64,000 nucleotides of DNA from Ctenosaura bakeri (GCA_948474755.1 CAOLHI010001138.1:186001-250000), one strand, 5' to 3'; shown: positions 43,705-55,303, counted from the stretch's first letter. Notes: generated from the letters alone by a model not told the origin. Program-made: numbers and translations.

Positions 43705-43790
43705 ATTCCAGAGGAATCAGTCCTGGGGAATCGAACACTATGTGTCCATACACATAGGGTCCAATTCCCCGGGATTGATTCCTCTGGAAT
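43705..43790. repeat. 41-bp-arm palindrome
   Basis: The left arm begins ATTCCAGAGGAATCA and the right arm is its inverse, with a four-base loop CCAT (43746-43749). Five mismatches in 41. The nearby 'aaatggccctttgggccat' (about 43600) is another small inverse. Confidence 0.85.
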
Positions 43791-44177
43791 CATGTGACCC
43801 CTCAGCAAATACACCCTGGAACAAAGAGCTAATAGGAAGAATGTTTAGAAGTTTGATTTTGAGCCAGGAATACCACTTTGTACACGTAGACATTTTGCTT
43901 GCCCAGACATGTTCAGAAAAGACAACATGGACTCACCAATCACCTGTGTAACCCCTACAGAGCAAGAACACTGTAGGAGAATTTGGCTTAGGAGCAAGAA
44001 GTGAAGCAGGATAATGAATGATTTAAACATGTGAAGCCATCAGTTTGTTCATCACTAATATATTCTTCAGGCAACTAAAGAGGCAACTGTATACATGGAC
44101 ACCACATGATGGCCAATATAGAAATCAGATAGACTAATAATTACTAATAATTAGAAACAGAAGAAAAGGGACAACGT

Positions 44178-45366
44178 AGATTGCACTAACCACAGAATCA
44201 TTGCTTTAATCTATGCAAGCAAAATGCTTAAAATTCTGCCTCTAAATGTTTAATCATATATGGACTGAGAAATGCCAGATGTCCAAGCTGGGTTCAGATG
44301 AGGAAGAGGCACAAGGGATCATATTGCAAATATACATTGGACAGCAGAGCACACCAAGGAATTTGAGAAGAAAATTAATCTGTGCTTTATAGATTATAGC
44401 AAAACCTTCGATTGTGTCGATCATGAAAAATGTAATGTGTAACCTGTACTCGAGACAAGAGGTCACTGTTAGTTCAGAATATGGAGAAACACAGTGGTTT
44501 CCAATGGGCAATAGGGCCAGGTAAGACTGAATTTTATCATCTTATCTGCTTAACTTGGATGCTGAATGTATCATATGCAAAGCTGGATTAGACTCTGAGG
44601 AAGGAGGTATAAAAACTGGAGGAAAGAACATTAACAGTTTAAGAAATGCAGATGACACTATACCATTAACACATGAAATGACTACTGGAGAAAGTCAAGG
44701 AGGAAAGTGCAAAGGCACGTTTAAAGCTGAACATTAAGAAAAACAAAAAAATGGCCACAGATGACTTACAAAACTTTAAAGTAGACTATGAAGACATTGA
44801 GATAGTAAAAGATTTACTATACTTTGGCTCAGTCATTAATCAAAATGGGGACTGCAGTCAAGAAATTAGAGGACTATGTCTTGGAGGGGCAGCTAATGAA
44901 GGCACTAGACAAGATCCTGAAGTGTAAAGATATATAATTGAATACCAACATCAGGATTGTCCAAGCCATTGTATTTCCAATATCTATGTATTGTTGTAAA
45001 AGCTGGACAGTGAAGGAAGTTTATCGGAAAGAGAATCAACTCATTTGAAATGTAGTGCTAGAGGATAGTTCTGTGGATACTCTGGACTGCCAAAAAGACA
45101 AATAAATTGTTCCTAGATCAAATGAAGCCTGAACTCTGGTTATGTTATACTTTGGCCATATGATGTAAAGGTATGACTCACTGGAAAAGATAATAATTCT
45201 GAGTAAGCTAGAAGGCAGTAGGAAAAGGGGAAGACCACATTACAGAGGGATAGATTCAGTCAAGGAAGGAAGACCTGAGCAGGGTTGTTGATAACAGAGT
45301 GACCTGAAAGTCTCTCGTTCATAGGATTGCCATAAGTCGAAATGGACGTCAATAGTTAACAGCAAC
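44178..45366 (+). mobile_element. Bov-B (RTE) LINE, decayed
   Basis: Landmarks in order: 'aatttgagaagaaaattaat' with the RT motif A text 'DYSKTFDCVDHEK' near 44395-44430; the RT catalytic box as 'SLRNADDTIPL' near 44635-44665; 'tatgaagacattgagatagt' near 44788; and the tail 'attgccataagtcgaaatgg' near 45325 ending 'gttaacagcaacc'. Stops and shifts break it. The tyrosine before ADD is replaced by asparagine. Confidence 0.88.
44555..44737 (+). pseudogene. Bov-B reverse-transcriptase remnant
   Basis: A 60-codon open piece reading 'KAGLDSEEGGIKTGGKNINS' then 'LRNADDT'. It holds the palm region around motif C. Only a remnant of the RTE polyprotein. Confidence 0.8.
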
Positions 45367-47719
45367 CACCTTTGGGGCGGAGGGGAATCTGAATCATTTT
45401 GCATTAGATCCTACAGCCCTGGTTTTTCTTTCTCTCTACAAAGTTTCAAATTCTGAAAAAGAAAGGAATGAAATGATTACACCGGCTCAGTGACTGGATA
45501 ATAAAGCCCAGCCGGAAGAGTGGGAGAATGAGCTGTCCATGGTCCTGACATTCCCTTGGCATTAGAGGCTGAAATTCCCAAGTGAGTAGGTATTTTGGTA
45601 ATTGCTATTACTGTGTGACTTGCATCAGGCAGACATGGTAGTAGTTTAAATTAGCTAGAACAGAATCTAAAAGGCTCCCAAAAGGACAAAAACACTATCA
45701 AACAATACTTAAGTTTGTGGACACCATATTGTTTTTGTATATTCCCCTTCTCTTCTATATGTTTATGTTTCCTGTAGGATGTAAATACGTGTTGAAAAGG
45801 GGAATCTAAATGATTTAGGTCAGCAAGTTTGTGTTTTTTATCCCCTGAATATTTGCTGTTCACTTTACGTATTTTGTTACTGCTGTTTGCATGCTCATTT
45901 TGCTATTTTCCACTGGTAATAATTACTGAAGCTATAACCCCAAACTGTTTAATGTGAGATATTAAACTAGAAATTCAGTGCTTAAAATCAACGAAAGTAG
46001 TACATGTTTTCTTTTCTCTTTCTTGTTTTCTTAAAACTTATAGGTGTGTGTGTCTGTCTGTGTCTAAAATAAAAATGCACTAATATGGAAAGTGAAGATT
46101 GCCTGTCTTACAACAACTCAGTTTTTCTTTGGATACCAAGCAAATTTCTCTCTTGCTTTAAGTGAATTTGTTGTTTCTGGACTTATGTGAGCTATACAGA
46201 ATTCTAGTTATCTTTTTCACACTTTTAATATGTTTAGTATTTCATCTGCTTCACTTTTTGGAACTATATTGAACGTTATGGTTTATAGGCACTGTATGTC
46301 ATCATCACTTCATGGTGATGTGTTGGATAGATATTATGAAGTAGGTAAATAATCTGTGCAAAATTTTTATTGTATTGTCCTTTTTTTTTTCTTTCTTTTT
46401 TTTTTAGCATTGAGGAGCCTCCATAGAGATGCTGCATGAGAAGATAAAGATTTGGACAAGAAAATCCATAAGGAGAGGGAGATAAACAGGGACAGTTTAG
46501 AGGACAAGAGCCAGAAGAAGAAGGGAGTGACTGAAGAGAGTATAGAAGAAAAGGGCTAAGAGGGAACCAAAGGAAAGCAACTGCTACCTTTGATGCTTAC
46601 AAAACATAGTCTAAGGGCTACACCAAAGATGGAGCTGAGAAAATCTGAACACTCACCTGTTGCTTAATGCAGGTAGCTGACTCCATGCTCTCTCGTTGTT
46701 CTATTTGGTGATTAGGTTTAAATATCCACTATTTTTATTCCTACTGCTTTCTTACGTTTGTCATCTCTATATTGAAAAAATCCTAGTTCTAGTATTTTAC
46801 TGTTCTAATAAGACTCTTTCTCTTACCTGTTTCTCCCACTGCTACTATGTTTTCTCACTTTCAGTGAAAATGGTGGCTGGATGTATCACATGCTGTTTTG
46901 AGGCCATGGCATTCTCTTCCTTCCCACACTCATTCAGTGACAGATTAAACCTGGTGCTATACTTCCCCTCTGTTTGAAGGGGTTATTAGTAGGAAATGTA
47001 GGGTGACATAAGTATGACAACCCTCAGAAAAGTTAATTTTTGGACTGTCACTTGTACTATCCCCCAACCGTCAAAACTGTTGGCTACAAGCTGGGAGACT
47101 CCAGGAACTATAGTCAGAAAAATAACTTTTTCCCAAATCTGACCATTCTTTTTTCAAAAATATTTATGCACTGGTTTACATGAAAAACCTTTCTCTTTCT
47201 GTGCTGTTTATAACGACCTACACAGCAAAGAGGACTGACAGTTTTATTAGTGGATGTTTGACTCAAAAATTTGTCATGTGACCCTGGACACAGTGTGGTA
47301 ACTTCTTAAGTACCTCTGATTATAGGCTGCTGTGCATGAGGATTTTGTGAGATGAAGACAGGAGGGAAATTATAAGTGCTGCCTCACTTTTAGCAAACTG
47401 CCAAAGTGCCTTAACAACCAGAATTTAGAATGTCAAGGATGAACAATGCTGGATTACAGAGGCCTTTGGAGATCCTTTGTATATGACAGGAAGGATAAAA
47501 AAAGGACTAAGAAGGAAGGACAGAATAAAACTAATATGGTGAAGTGTGCTGTCTTTATAAGCCAACATCTGGTTTTTTGATACATGCCAGCCTCTTGCTA
47601 GAATCTTTTGATGATGATCACCTGTCACGCTCTGATAGCTAATACTGATCACCAGAGCCCCAGAGACCACTTCTGAGACCCTTCTTATGCAAGTGCTCTA
47701 AAGGTGTAATTTTTCTTTT
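45367..47719. other. Long unannotated stretch
   Basis: No gene or recognised repeat apart from T-rich runs near 46379-46407 and a possible transposon remnant near 47070-47120 ('ggctacaagctgggagactc'). Confidence 0.45.
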
Positions 47720-47960
47720 TCTTGCATTCTGAGTGCGCACACTTAGTTCTCCTGTCTAATCTGTCATATTTCATATTCCCCCATTCTTCTCTTGCCGAGT
47801 CAGCCGCTTATGCTTTCTGTAGCACTGATGAGAGAATCATTTGAGTTCGGCGTGACAGACTGTGGCATCAAAAGAAAAAAAAATGGTTTCATTTACTCTG
47901 ATTTAGTAAGACTCTTTTATGCTGCCGCTCTTACAGATGCCTCTTTTTGGCTAGAGTTAG
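47720..47960. promoter_or_regulatory. Candidate conserved non-coding element
   Basis: Unique-looking block with a MAF/AP-1-like word 'gccgagtcagccgc' near 47794, 'gagttcggcgtgacag' near 47843 and several CpG sites in an otherwise CpG-poor area. Regulatory role is inferred only. Confidence 0.25.
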
Positions 47961-48048
47961 AAAAACACTAAGAAAAATAATAGCTATGGAGTAGAGCCAA
48001 AAGCTTATCGAAATTTTGTCTAGGTATAGAAAGTCAGCGGAGAGAGGG

Positions 48049-48183
48049 GGAGGGAGAGAAAGAGAGAGAAAGGAAGGAAGGAAGGAAGGAAGGAAAGGGA
48101 AAGGGAAAGGGAAAGGGAAAGGGAAAGGGAAAGGGAAAGGGAAAGGGAAAGGGAAAGGGAAAGGGAAAGGGAAAGGGAAAGGG
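48049..48183. repeat. (GGAA)n and (GAAAGG)15 purine microsatellite
   Basis: GA-rich lead-in, GGAA units (48070-48095), then about 15 copies of GAAAGG. All-purine plus strand with runs of three G. Confidence 0.95.
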
Positions 48184-48414
48184 GGCTATTAGCATAATGT
48201 TAAATTTGTTCCTTATGATTCAACTGTTTTAAAAGGAATAAATTCTGCCTGCAGATTTAACATCTAGAAAGACAAGTGAAGAAAGGAGTGTATAAACCAT
48301 AAAAGAAAGAAGAAATTATAGAATGGCACAGTTGGATCTATATACATTTGTACACATTTTCTCAGATCCAGAGGAGCAGTAACGTGATTGGAAATGTTCT
48401 TAATTACATCAATG

Positions 48415-48540
48415 AATGACCTTCCTGTTTTATCATTATTTTACCATTTTATTGCATTTTCTTGGCTTTTAATATTGTAATCTGCTTTGGGATATGTTTT
48501 TAAACAAAAAACAATATTAAAACATCATAAATAAATATAA
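48415..48540 (+). mobile_element. LINE 3' tail, L2-like
   Basis: 'attgtaatctgctttgggat' and 'aaaacatcataaataaata' are of the LINE 3'-end type. Short and diverged. Confidence 0.5.
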
Positions 48541-50335
48541 GAGAGCCCTGACTAACTTGAACTGGTACTTTTATAGGTCCTTCATTTTATAACCGATGCT
48601 ATCCTGGGTGGTTTTCTGGCCCACCCTGCAAGAGGTACAGGAGATTTTCAGAATGAGCTTCTCCCACCACTCCACTGCCTCATGTCATTTTGTCTTGAAA
48701 AATAAGGTAAAATATTGTCTTCCAAGTCAGAAATATCTATTATGAGTTTGGAATTAAAATTTGGGAAAAATACAGCTCATTGAGCCCCTTTTTCATAGGA
48801 TACTATTTGCATGCTGTGATAGGAAAAAAGAAAACATCAGAGTTGCTTCCACCACCACCCTTCTCATCACTGGAAAGAGCTGCTACCTTGCTGCCTCATC
48901 TAGGGTAAGTGTTACAATGGGTAAGGAAGTTAGGCATTTGGAATATGTGGGATGGGATTGGCTGGAAGTTCTAACATGACATTTTAATTTGAGGCAGAGA
49001 AGAATTATGAATATTACTTATGTCTGGCTCTTTTCTGGAGTTAGTCTTATAATCCCTTGCATTAGGTTTGAATCCTGTGAACTTCGCTAGCACTTCAGTT
49101 AACTACACTTTACCAGATGGCAAGATGAAAGCTCTGCTTCCCAGGAACAGTCCCAGATGTGCGATGCAAACATGCAGGCTCTGTGCCCATATGCTGCCCT
49201 ATTCAGTTCAGTCGCTTGCACAACAAGCTGTCCAGGCACATTTTCCTGTATTCTCAATAAGGGATGTGTATATCTATAAAGTCCACGTCCACAGATGTAC
49301 TCCTTTTCTTGTCTTTGCATCTGTTCTATACCTAGTTCCACCTTGCTTTTTTTAAAAAGAAGCTTTGCTCATTTCTTTTCTTCCCTCCCGCCAAATGCAC
49401 ATATATTTTAAATTTGTACACATTCATATGTTAAGGTAGTGTTTTCTGTTCATTTGAACTCAACACATTTTTTTTTGTGTGTGAACTTTCCAATGCATAC
49501 ATTTTTTGAGCACGTCTGTTGGTATTCCTGAATTCTAGATTTCTTCTGTACATTCTAAGAAGTAGAGATTGGGTGAAATGGGATTCCTCACACATCCCTA
49601 GTAGACTCCTCAGTGCACAGAAGATAAAAAATCAGGTATACCATGTATACACACAGAACCCTATTGTATATCTTCCTCCTTCTTCACTACAAGACAGACA
49701 TAAAGTCAAATAAGTGTCTTCATTTCCATCTCATTTTTCCAAGTTTTGAAAGGAAGACATATTTTCAGTGCTCTATGGATACAGAAGATCTTCAACTATA
49801 AAATTTCTTCTTGGTGATTTTTTTTTTAAGAAAACGTGTTGAATTAATTTCGCACCAGGTCTAATTACCCCAAAGCAGCTCTTTCAGTACCTCATTGGTC
49901 ATATATCTGTCATTTGTTTACTTAGGCAGAAAAACAAGTATAGTCTTCTATTCTAGACATCATAAGTGCCATCACAATAATTATTAATATTTATAAAAAG
50001 AGTAATGGTATTATGAATCTGTTTTCTCAAGCATATACACTACTCAACTATGAAAAGCATTATAAATGCCTGGAACAGAGATTGACCATCATAGATAAAT
50101 TTCCCAGCCTCCTTACATCTTTTTCCAGCTGATTTTGTAAACAATGTTGTCTCGTTTTTTTCAAAATATATTCTAGCATTCAACATTTTTTCCCAAAATT
50201 TGCCATATTTTTGCATATTAAAGATTTCTGACATGGTCCCCAGAAAGAGAGCAGAGTCCAAAACAAGTGTGAAGTTAAGCAAAATATAGGAAAATCTCCC
50301 TTCCCACAAAAAACCTCCCACATCATGGTGCTACC
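48541..50335. other. Unannotated stretch
   Basis: No gene or recognised repeat. The block near 49835-49990 ('gaattaatttcgcaccaggt', 'ctaattaccccaaagcag') is unique-looking with TAAT cores and could be regulatory. Confidence 0.45.
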
Positions 50336-50582
50336 ATTGTTGTTGTGTGCCTTTAAGTCATTTCTGAATTATGACAACCCTAAGGTGAACCTATCATGGG
50401 GTTTTCATGGCAAGATTTGTTCAGAGCGTGTTTGCCTTTGCTTTCCTTTGAAGATGTGAAAGTATGACTTGCCTAAAGTCACTCTGCAGGCCTCCACGGC
50501 CAAGCAAGGATCTGAACCCTAGTCTCCTAGTGTCCTAGTGTCCTAGTCAAAGACTGAAATCAGTACACCACATTGGCTCTTG
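50336..50582 (-). mobile_element. Sauria-type SINE, full length
   Basis: Plus-strand order: tail 'ttgttgtgtgcctttaagtc', 'aggtgaacctatcatggggt', box B-like 'ggatctgaaccctagtctcc', head 'accacattggctct'. A nine-base unit 'gtcctagt' is tandemly repeated three times near 50525-50550, a small internal expansion. Confidence 0.92.
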
Positions 50583-50597
50583 CCACTTTTCTTAAAG

Positions 50598-50992
50598 CAA
50601 CCAAAAAGTGCAAAATATATTACACAAGTTTTAAAAGCTCACAGACTTCTTCATCAGGCATGGATGTTAATGTAATGATAGCAGGTTGCAGACCTGCATC
50701 TTTCTTGAGATGTTAAAGGTGAGTTTAACAGCACAGCTGAGTTCAAGAGAATGGGGAGGTTTGATGCAGGGAAACATCTGTTGCTGGTCATAATGTGTTT
50801 GGAAAACAAAAGCAAAGCAAGGCAAAAAACTTTTTTCTCTTCTTTTGGGATCTGGACTTTGTCTGAAGAAAGATGCAGATCCTTCCTTGTTACATTTCTT
50901 CACTAAAACAACTTTTAACATCTATGCCTGATGATGAAGCCTGTGAGCTCCAAAAGCTTGTGTAATGTATTTTGTGTCTTTGGTTGGCTTAA
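50598..50992. mobile_element. Foldback repeat, about 395 bp
   Basis: The left arm (50598-50672: 'aaccaaaaagtgcaaaatat', 'cttcttcatcaggcatgg') is the inverse of the right arm (about 50915-50992: 'ctatgcctgatgatgaagcc', 'tttgtgtctttggttggc'). A non-repeating 240-bp centre separates them. One arm also occurs alone at 9.2 kb. No coding capacity. The class is uncertain. Confidence 0.75.
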
Positions 50993-50999
50993 TAAATAT

Positions 51000-51463
51000 A
51001 GTACCAAAATGTGTTTTTTTATTGTTTGTTTGTTTTTTTTGGTGGGGTAGGTGGGTGGGTATGTTTGCTATATTTTGTTGTATGGCCAACACAGCTACTC
51101 CTGGATTTATATTTTGTAGCTAAGCAACGTGTAGCAAATCAGACAAGTCCAACAGCTGCTGAAATAGACGCATTATAAAAGAAAAAAGAATAGACCCATT
51201 TTGATCTTTTCAATTTTATGCAAAAAACCCAATTAGCACAAAATAGTACTATTATTTTCCTCTGGAGCTGATTGCTAAAATGAATTATCTATGCAGTTGC
51301 CTCTGGAATTTATTCAAATTCTTAATTTACTTCAAGATGTGGCAGGGGTACTGCTGACTGGGACTTACTGGTTGGAAGCAGAACCTGGAAAAACTAATGT
51401 CTGGGGACTAGAATTCCCAGAATCCCGCATTCCTAAAGACCCACCAATATTAAGAGATATCAG
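51000..51463. other. Unannotated spacer
   Basis: T-rich run near 51013-51040 and a 'ggccaacacagctactcctg' word near 51083 that often follows the preceding foldback family. Confidence 0.45.
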
Positions 51464-51470
51464 TTAGCTC

Positions 51471-51799
51471 CATCCATCCAGCCTCTGCTTAAAAACCTCC
51501 AAAAAAGGAGACTCCACCACACCCCGAGGCAGCATATTCCACTGCTGGACAGCTCTGACCGTCAAGAAGTTCTTCCTGAGGTTCAAGTAGAATCTCCTTT
51601 CCTGAAGCTTGAATCCATTGCTCCTTCTCCTAGTCTCTGGAGCAGCAGAAAACAAGCCCACTCTCTCCTCGACATGACATCCCTTCAAATATTTAAACAT
51701 AGCTATCATGTCCCCTCTTAGTCTTCTTTTCTTCAGACTAAACATACACAGGTCTCTAAGTCTATCCTCATAGGGCATGGCTTCCAGACCCTTCACCAT
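51471..51799 (-). pseudogene. CR1 ORF2 C-terminal region
   Basis: A 109-codon open piece with the CR1-typical 'YEDRLRDLCMFSLKKRRLRG', 'MFKYLKG' and 'RRFYLNLRKNFLTVRAVQQW' words. It ends 'FKQRLDGW' where the element is cut. A shift near 51830 separates it from the RT piece. Confidence 0.9.
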
Positions 51800-51865
51800 T
51801 TGGGTCGCCTTCAGCTGGACATGTTCCAGCTTGTCGATATCCTTCTTGAATTGAGGTGCCCAGAA

Positions 51866-52964
51866 CTAGACACAGTATTTTAAATAAGGTCTAACCAATG
51901 CAGAATAGAGTGGTACCATTACCTCCCCTGATCTAGACACCATACTCCTATTGATGTAATCAAGAATCACATTGGCTTTCTTGGCTGCCGCATCACACTG
52001 CTGACTCATGTTCAGCTTGTGATCTACCAAGATTCCTAGATCTCTTTCACATGTACTGTTATCCAGCCATGTGTCCCCCATTCTATATTTGTGCATTCCA
52101 TTTTTTCTGCCTAAGTGCAGGACCTTACATTTCTCTCTCTTGAAATTGATTTTGTTAACTTTGGCCCAGCTCTCCAATTTGTAAAGGTCATTTTGAAATT
52201 TTATCCTCTCTTCTGTGGTATTAGCAACCCCTCCCAATTTGGCATCATCTGCAAATTTGATCAGCATGCCCTCTATTCCTTCATCCAAGTCATTGATGAA
52301 GATGTTGAATAGCACTGGGCCCAGCACAGAACCATGTGGCACTCCACTAGTCACTTCTCTCTGGGATGAAAAGCAGCCATTCGTGATCACCCTTTGAGTT
52401 CGGTTGGTCAACCAATTACCAATCCACCTAACAGTAGCCCTGTCATCCTGCATTTACTAGCTTCTTTGCAAGAATGTCATGGGGAACTTTTTCAAAGGCC
52501 TTACTGAAATCAAGATAGGCTACGTCTACAGCATTCCCTTCATCTATCAAGCTTGTAACCCTATCATAAAAGGAGATAAGATTAGTCTGGCATGACTTAT
52601 TTCTGAGAAATCCATGTTGACTTTTAGTGATTACAGCATTGCTTTCTAAGTAATTACAAACTGACTGTTTAATGATCTGCTTTAGGATCTTTCCTGGTAT
52701 TGATGTCAGGCTGACTGTGTGATAATTATTTGGGTCCTCTTTTTTCCCCTTCTTGAAGATGGGGATGACATTTGCCCTCCTCCAGTCTGCTGTGACTTCT
52801 CTTGTTCTCCAAGAGTTCTCAAAGATTATTGCAAGTGGTTCAGAAATGACTTCTGCTAGTTCTTTTAATGTCCTTGGATGTAATTCATCTGGCCCTGGAG
52901 CCTTGAATTCATCTAGTTTAGCCAGATATTCCTGTACTACTACTCTACTTATTCTGTGCTGCAT
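51866..52964 (-). pseudogene. CR1 ORF2 reverse transcriptase domain
   Basis: Two open pieces overlap near 52443-52453 and so differ by one frameshift. Seen in order are 'KAPGPDELHPRTLKEL', 'ANVIPIFKKGKKEDP', motif A 'VAYLDFSKAFEKVPHDIL', motif B 'SGVPHGSVLGPVLFNIF' and the catalytic box 'LIKFADDAKLGG'. All key aspartates are present despite the shift. Confidence 0.92.
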
Positions 52965-53270
52965 TTCCCCCTCGCCTCCTCACCTGCTCCCCATCCCCCA
53001 GGTTCAGTACTTCTATCCTTTTGGGAGAAAACTGAGGCAAAGAAGGTTTTGAGTAGTTCTGCCTTCTCTCTTCCCCCTATTATTATTTGGCCATCTTCTC
53101 CACACAGCGACCCTATCATTTCCTTGTTTTTCCTTTTGCTGCGGACATGTCTAAAAAAGCCGTTTTTATTGTTTTTAATGTCTCTGGCAAGCCTGAGTTC
53201 ATTCTGCGCTTTAGCTTTTCCTGCCTTCTCCCTACAATATCCTGGCTATTTGCTTGAATTCCTCTCTGGT

Positions 53271-53423
53271 GGTTTCACCATTCTTCCATTTCCTGTGCAT
53301 GTTTCTTTTAACACTTAGCTCAGTTGAGAGTTCTTTAGTCAACCATTCTGGTTGACTAAAGAACTCTCAACTGAGCTAAGTGTTAAAAGAAACATGCACA
53401 GGAAATGGAAGAACGGTGAAACC
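53271..53423. repeat. 74-bp inverted duplication inside CR1
   Basis: Left arm 53271-53344 and right arm 53350-53423 are inverse copies with one mismatch in 74 and a five-base loop 'attct'. The left arm carries the normal CR1 sense sequence ('WLTKELSTELS'-like on the minus strand). The right arm is the extra reversed copy that breaks the frame after 'RRKNGR'. Confidence 0.95.
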
Positions 53424-53429
53424 TGCCAT

Positions 53430-54260
53430 TTTTCCTCCTTATTGGCACAGTTTTTAATTGTGCCTTCAGTATCTCACTTTTAAGAAACTCCCATTCATCA
53501 TGAACCCCTTTCTCTTTTAGTATTCTTGACCATGGAATTTCAGCAAATAACTCCCTAAGTTTACAGAAATTAGTTTTCTTAAAGTTTAGGATGTGTGTGT
53601 GGCTGCACTTGGCTTCTCCTTCCCACTGAATGACAAACTCCAAAAGAGCATGGTCATTCCCCTTAAGGATCCCCCACCTCCACCTCATCAACTAGGTCAT
53701 CCCTGTTGGTCAGGATCAGATCTAAAATAGCTGATCCTCTTGTTGCCTCTTCCACCTTCTGGACCATGAAATTGTCTGCAAGGCAGGCGAGGAACCTGTT
53801 GGACCTTGCAGTCTTGGCAGAGTTTGACTGCCAACAAATATCAGGATAATTGAAATCTCCCATTAACACTGCATCTCTCCTTTTTGAATGTGTGGTCATC
53901 TGACCCAGGAAGGCCTCAGACTGGCCCTGAGGCCTGTAGCAAACCCCCATAATCATATCCCTATTGTTTCTCGCTCCCTTAATTCTTACCCAGATGCTCT
54001 GGACTTGGCTTCCCAGATTTAAGTCATGGATCTCTTCACAGGAAAACATCATTGACATATAAGCCTCCTCCTTCTCCTCCTTTCTTGTTTGGTTTATTTC
54101 TGTGAAATAGGTTATATCCCCTTATTCCTACATGCCAATCATGAAATTCATCCCACCAGGTTTCAGTGATGCCTATTAAATCATATTTATTTTGTTGTAC
54201 TAGGAGATCATCTTGCTTATTTCTCTTGCTCTGTGCATTAGTGTAGAGACACTTGACACC
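53430..54260 (-). pseudogene. CR1 ORF2 endonuclease domain
   Basis: Begins 'VKCLYTNAQSKRNK' near 54257, with 'IGITETWWDEFHDW' near 54165, '[16 protein letters not shown]' near 53860, '[12 protein letters not shown]' near 53725 and the catalytic 'GNDHALLEF' near 53655. A frameshift lies near 53665 between 'VEVGDP' and that last piece, and another near 54050. The domain nicks target DNA in active elements. Confidence 0.88.
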
Positions 54261-54423
54261 ATGTGCCCTTCCTGGAAGTCCTGTAGAAAAGTTACTTTCT
54301 CTCCCTCTGTTGGTCTCTAGTTCTGCTTGGCCTGCCCTATCTATATCATTTGGGCTATTTTTTGCAGCACCCACTGAATCCTTGTCCAGAATAATACTGT
54401 CCCCCTCCCCAGTCAAACTCAGT

Positions 54424-54708
54424 TTAAGACCTCCTGATCCATTTTGCGAGACTGTTAGCAAAAACGTTCCAGCCGACGGTTGTGAGGTGCAGACCATCCC
54501 CTTCCAGAACACCATTTTCGTGGAAATGGAGGCCATGATCCAAACCCCCGAATTGATCCTGGCGGCAGCATCTTCGGAGCGAGTTGTTAATCTCAATAAT
54601 AATTTTTTTATTGTGAGAAAACAATGTTCTACTCATGCATGCAAACATGAGATAACAATATTGTTTTGAAAAGAGGTTCTCACCTGAGGCCCTGCTCCCA
54701 ACCACCAA
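54424..54708 (-). pseudogene. CR1 ORF1 esterase-domain C terminus
   Basis: Encodes 'GLDHGLHFHENGVLEGDGLH' followed by 'LTTVGWNVFANSLAKWIRR'. The DGLHLT motif is the conserved Asp/His end of SGNH/GDSL esterase domains found in CR1 ORF1 proteins. The N-terminal part is not found upstream of 54709, so the copy is 5'-truncated or rearranged there. Confidence 0.7.
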
Positions 54709-54721
54709 ATGAAGTTAGTTC

Positions 54722-55303
54722 TTGGGAATGTGGGACAGGATCTTTTCTGCATTGGCATCCCAACACAAAAGGAACTCTCTTCCCAAAGGGATTACCGGTA
54801 TATTGGCTTCATCAATGCTCATCTTTCAGCAAGCAGTGAAAGCATCCTTATTCGGCTTAGTTAATGAACAAGTGTGCTGTGCGTCTCACTTTGTCAGCAT
54901 CATTGCAGATCAGGGTGCAACTACTTTGCCAGCAACCTCTTCCAGCTGGCCAGACCTGACAGCAGCTTCTTCCGAGCAAGAACTGCCCTGTGTGGCCCAG
55001 AGTTCTCCTTTTGTTCTGCTAGATTTGAATTCATTGGCTGCTGGGGCAGGTCTGAGTAAAGGCTTGCAGTCTTCACTCACGTCCATTTTGGGGGTATTTA
55101 TTTGGCTGTCTCCAGGCTGCCTGCCAGTCTTTTCTCAGCAGTGTCCCATCCCACCCACCCATTTTCTGGGTTTTTTTTTTTTTTTGGTGTTTCCATTTTG
55201 GCTTGTTTCTTGTCACAATTTCATAGGTGGCCACATGGTTATTGGATCCAGGTCAGCAGGTACTATATTCCACATGGAAGGGGACATTAAGGGTCCCATA
55301 TAG
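54722..55303 (+). CDS. Unidentified 193-codon open frame
   Basis: The longest plus-strand frame outside repeats. It starts at ATG 54722, 13 bp from the CR1 boundary. The predicted product is S-, L- and F-rich with a hydrophobic stretch near residues 146-163 ('FLGFFFFLVFPFWLVSC'), partly encoded by a T run. I do not recognise a domain. The minus strand here also has A-rich, lysine-rich text. It could be an unclassified retroelement fragment (DIRS or Gypsy are possibilities) or chance. It should not be taken as a gene without RNA evidence. Confidence 0.2.
   Translation: MGMWDRIFSALASQHKRNSLPKGITGILASSMLIFQQAVKASLFGLVNEQVCCASHFVSIIADQGATTLPATSSSWPDLTAASSEQELPCVAQSSPFVLLDLNSLAAGAGLSKGLQSSLTSILGVFIWLSPGCLPVFSQQCPIPPTHFLGFFFFLVFPFWLVSCHNFIGGHMVIGSRSAGTIFHMEGDIKGPI

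Larger units (their letters stand above)
51471..54709 (-). mobile_element. CR1 LINE, about 3.2 kb, well preserved
   Basis: From right to left: an ORF1 C-terminal esterase end, the endonuclease, an inverted duplication, the RT domain and the C-terminal region of ORF2. The copy stops at 'QRLDGW', so the last 3' UTR and terminal repeat are missing, unlike the fragment at 2.1 kb. Only a few frameshifts and stops separate long open pieces, so it is relatively young. Confidence 0.9.

Noticed and set aside
52956..53318. 120-codon plus-strand frame
   Set aside because: Antisense to the CR1 ORF2 linker; the composition is a shadow of lysine-rich coding on the other strand.
54253..54669. 138-codon plus-strand frame
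   Set aside because: Antisense to the CR1 ORF1/ORF2 region, which has recognisable esterase and endonuclease motifs on the minus strand.
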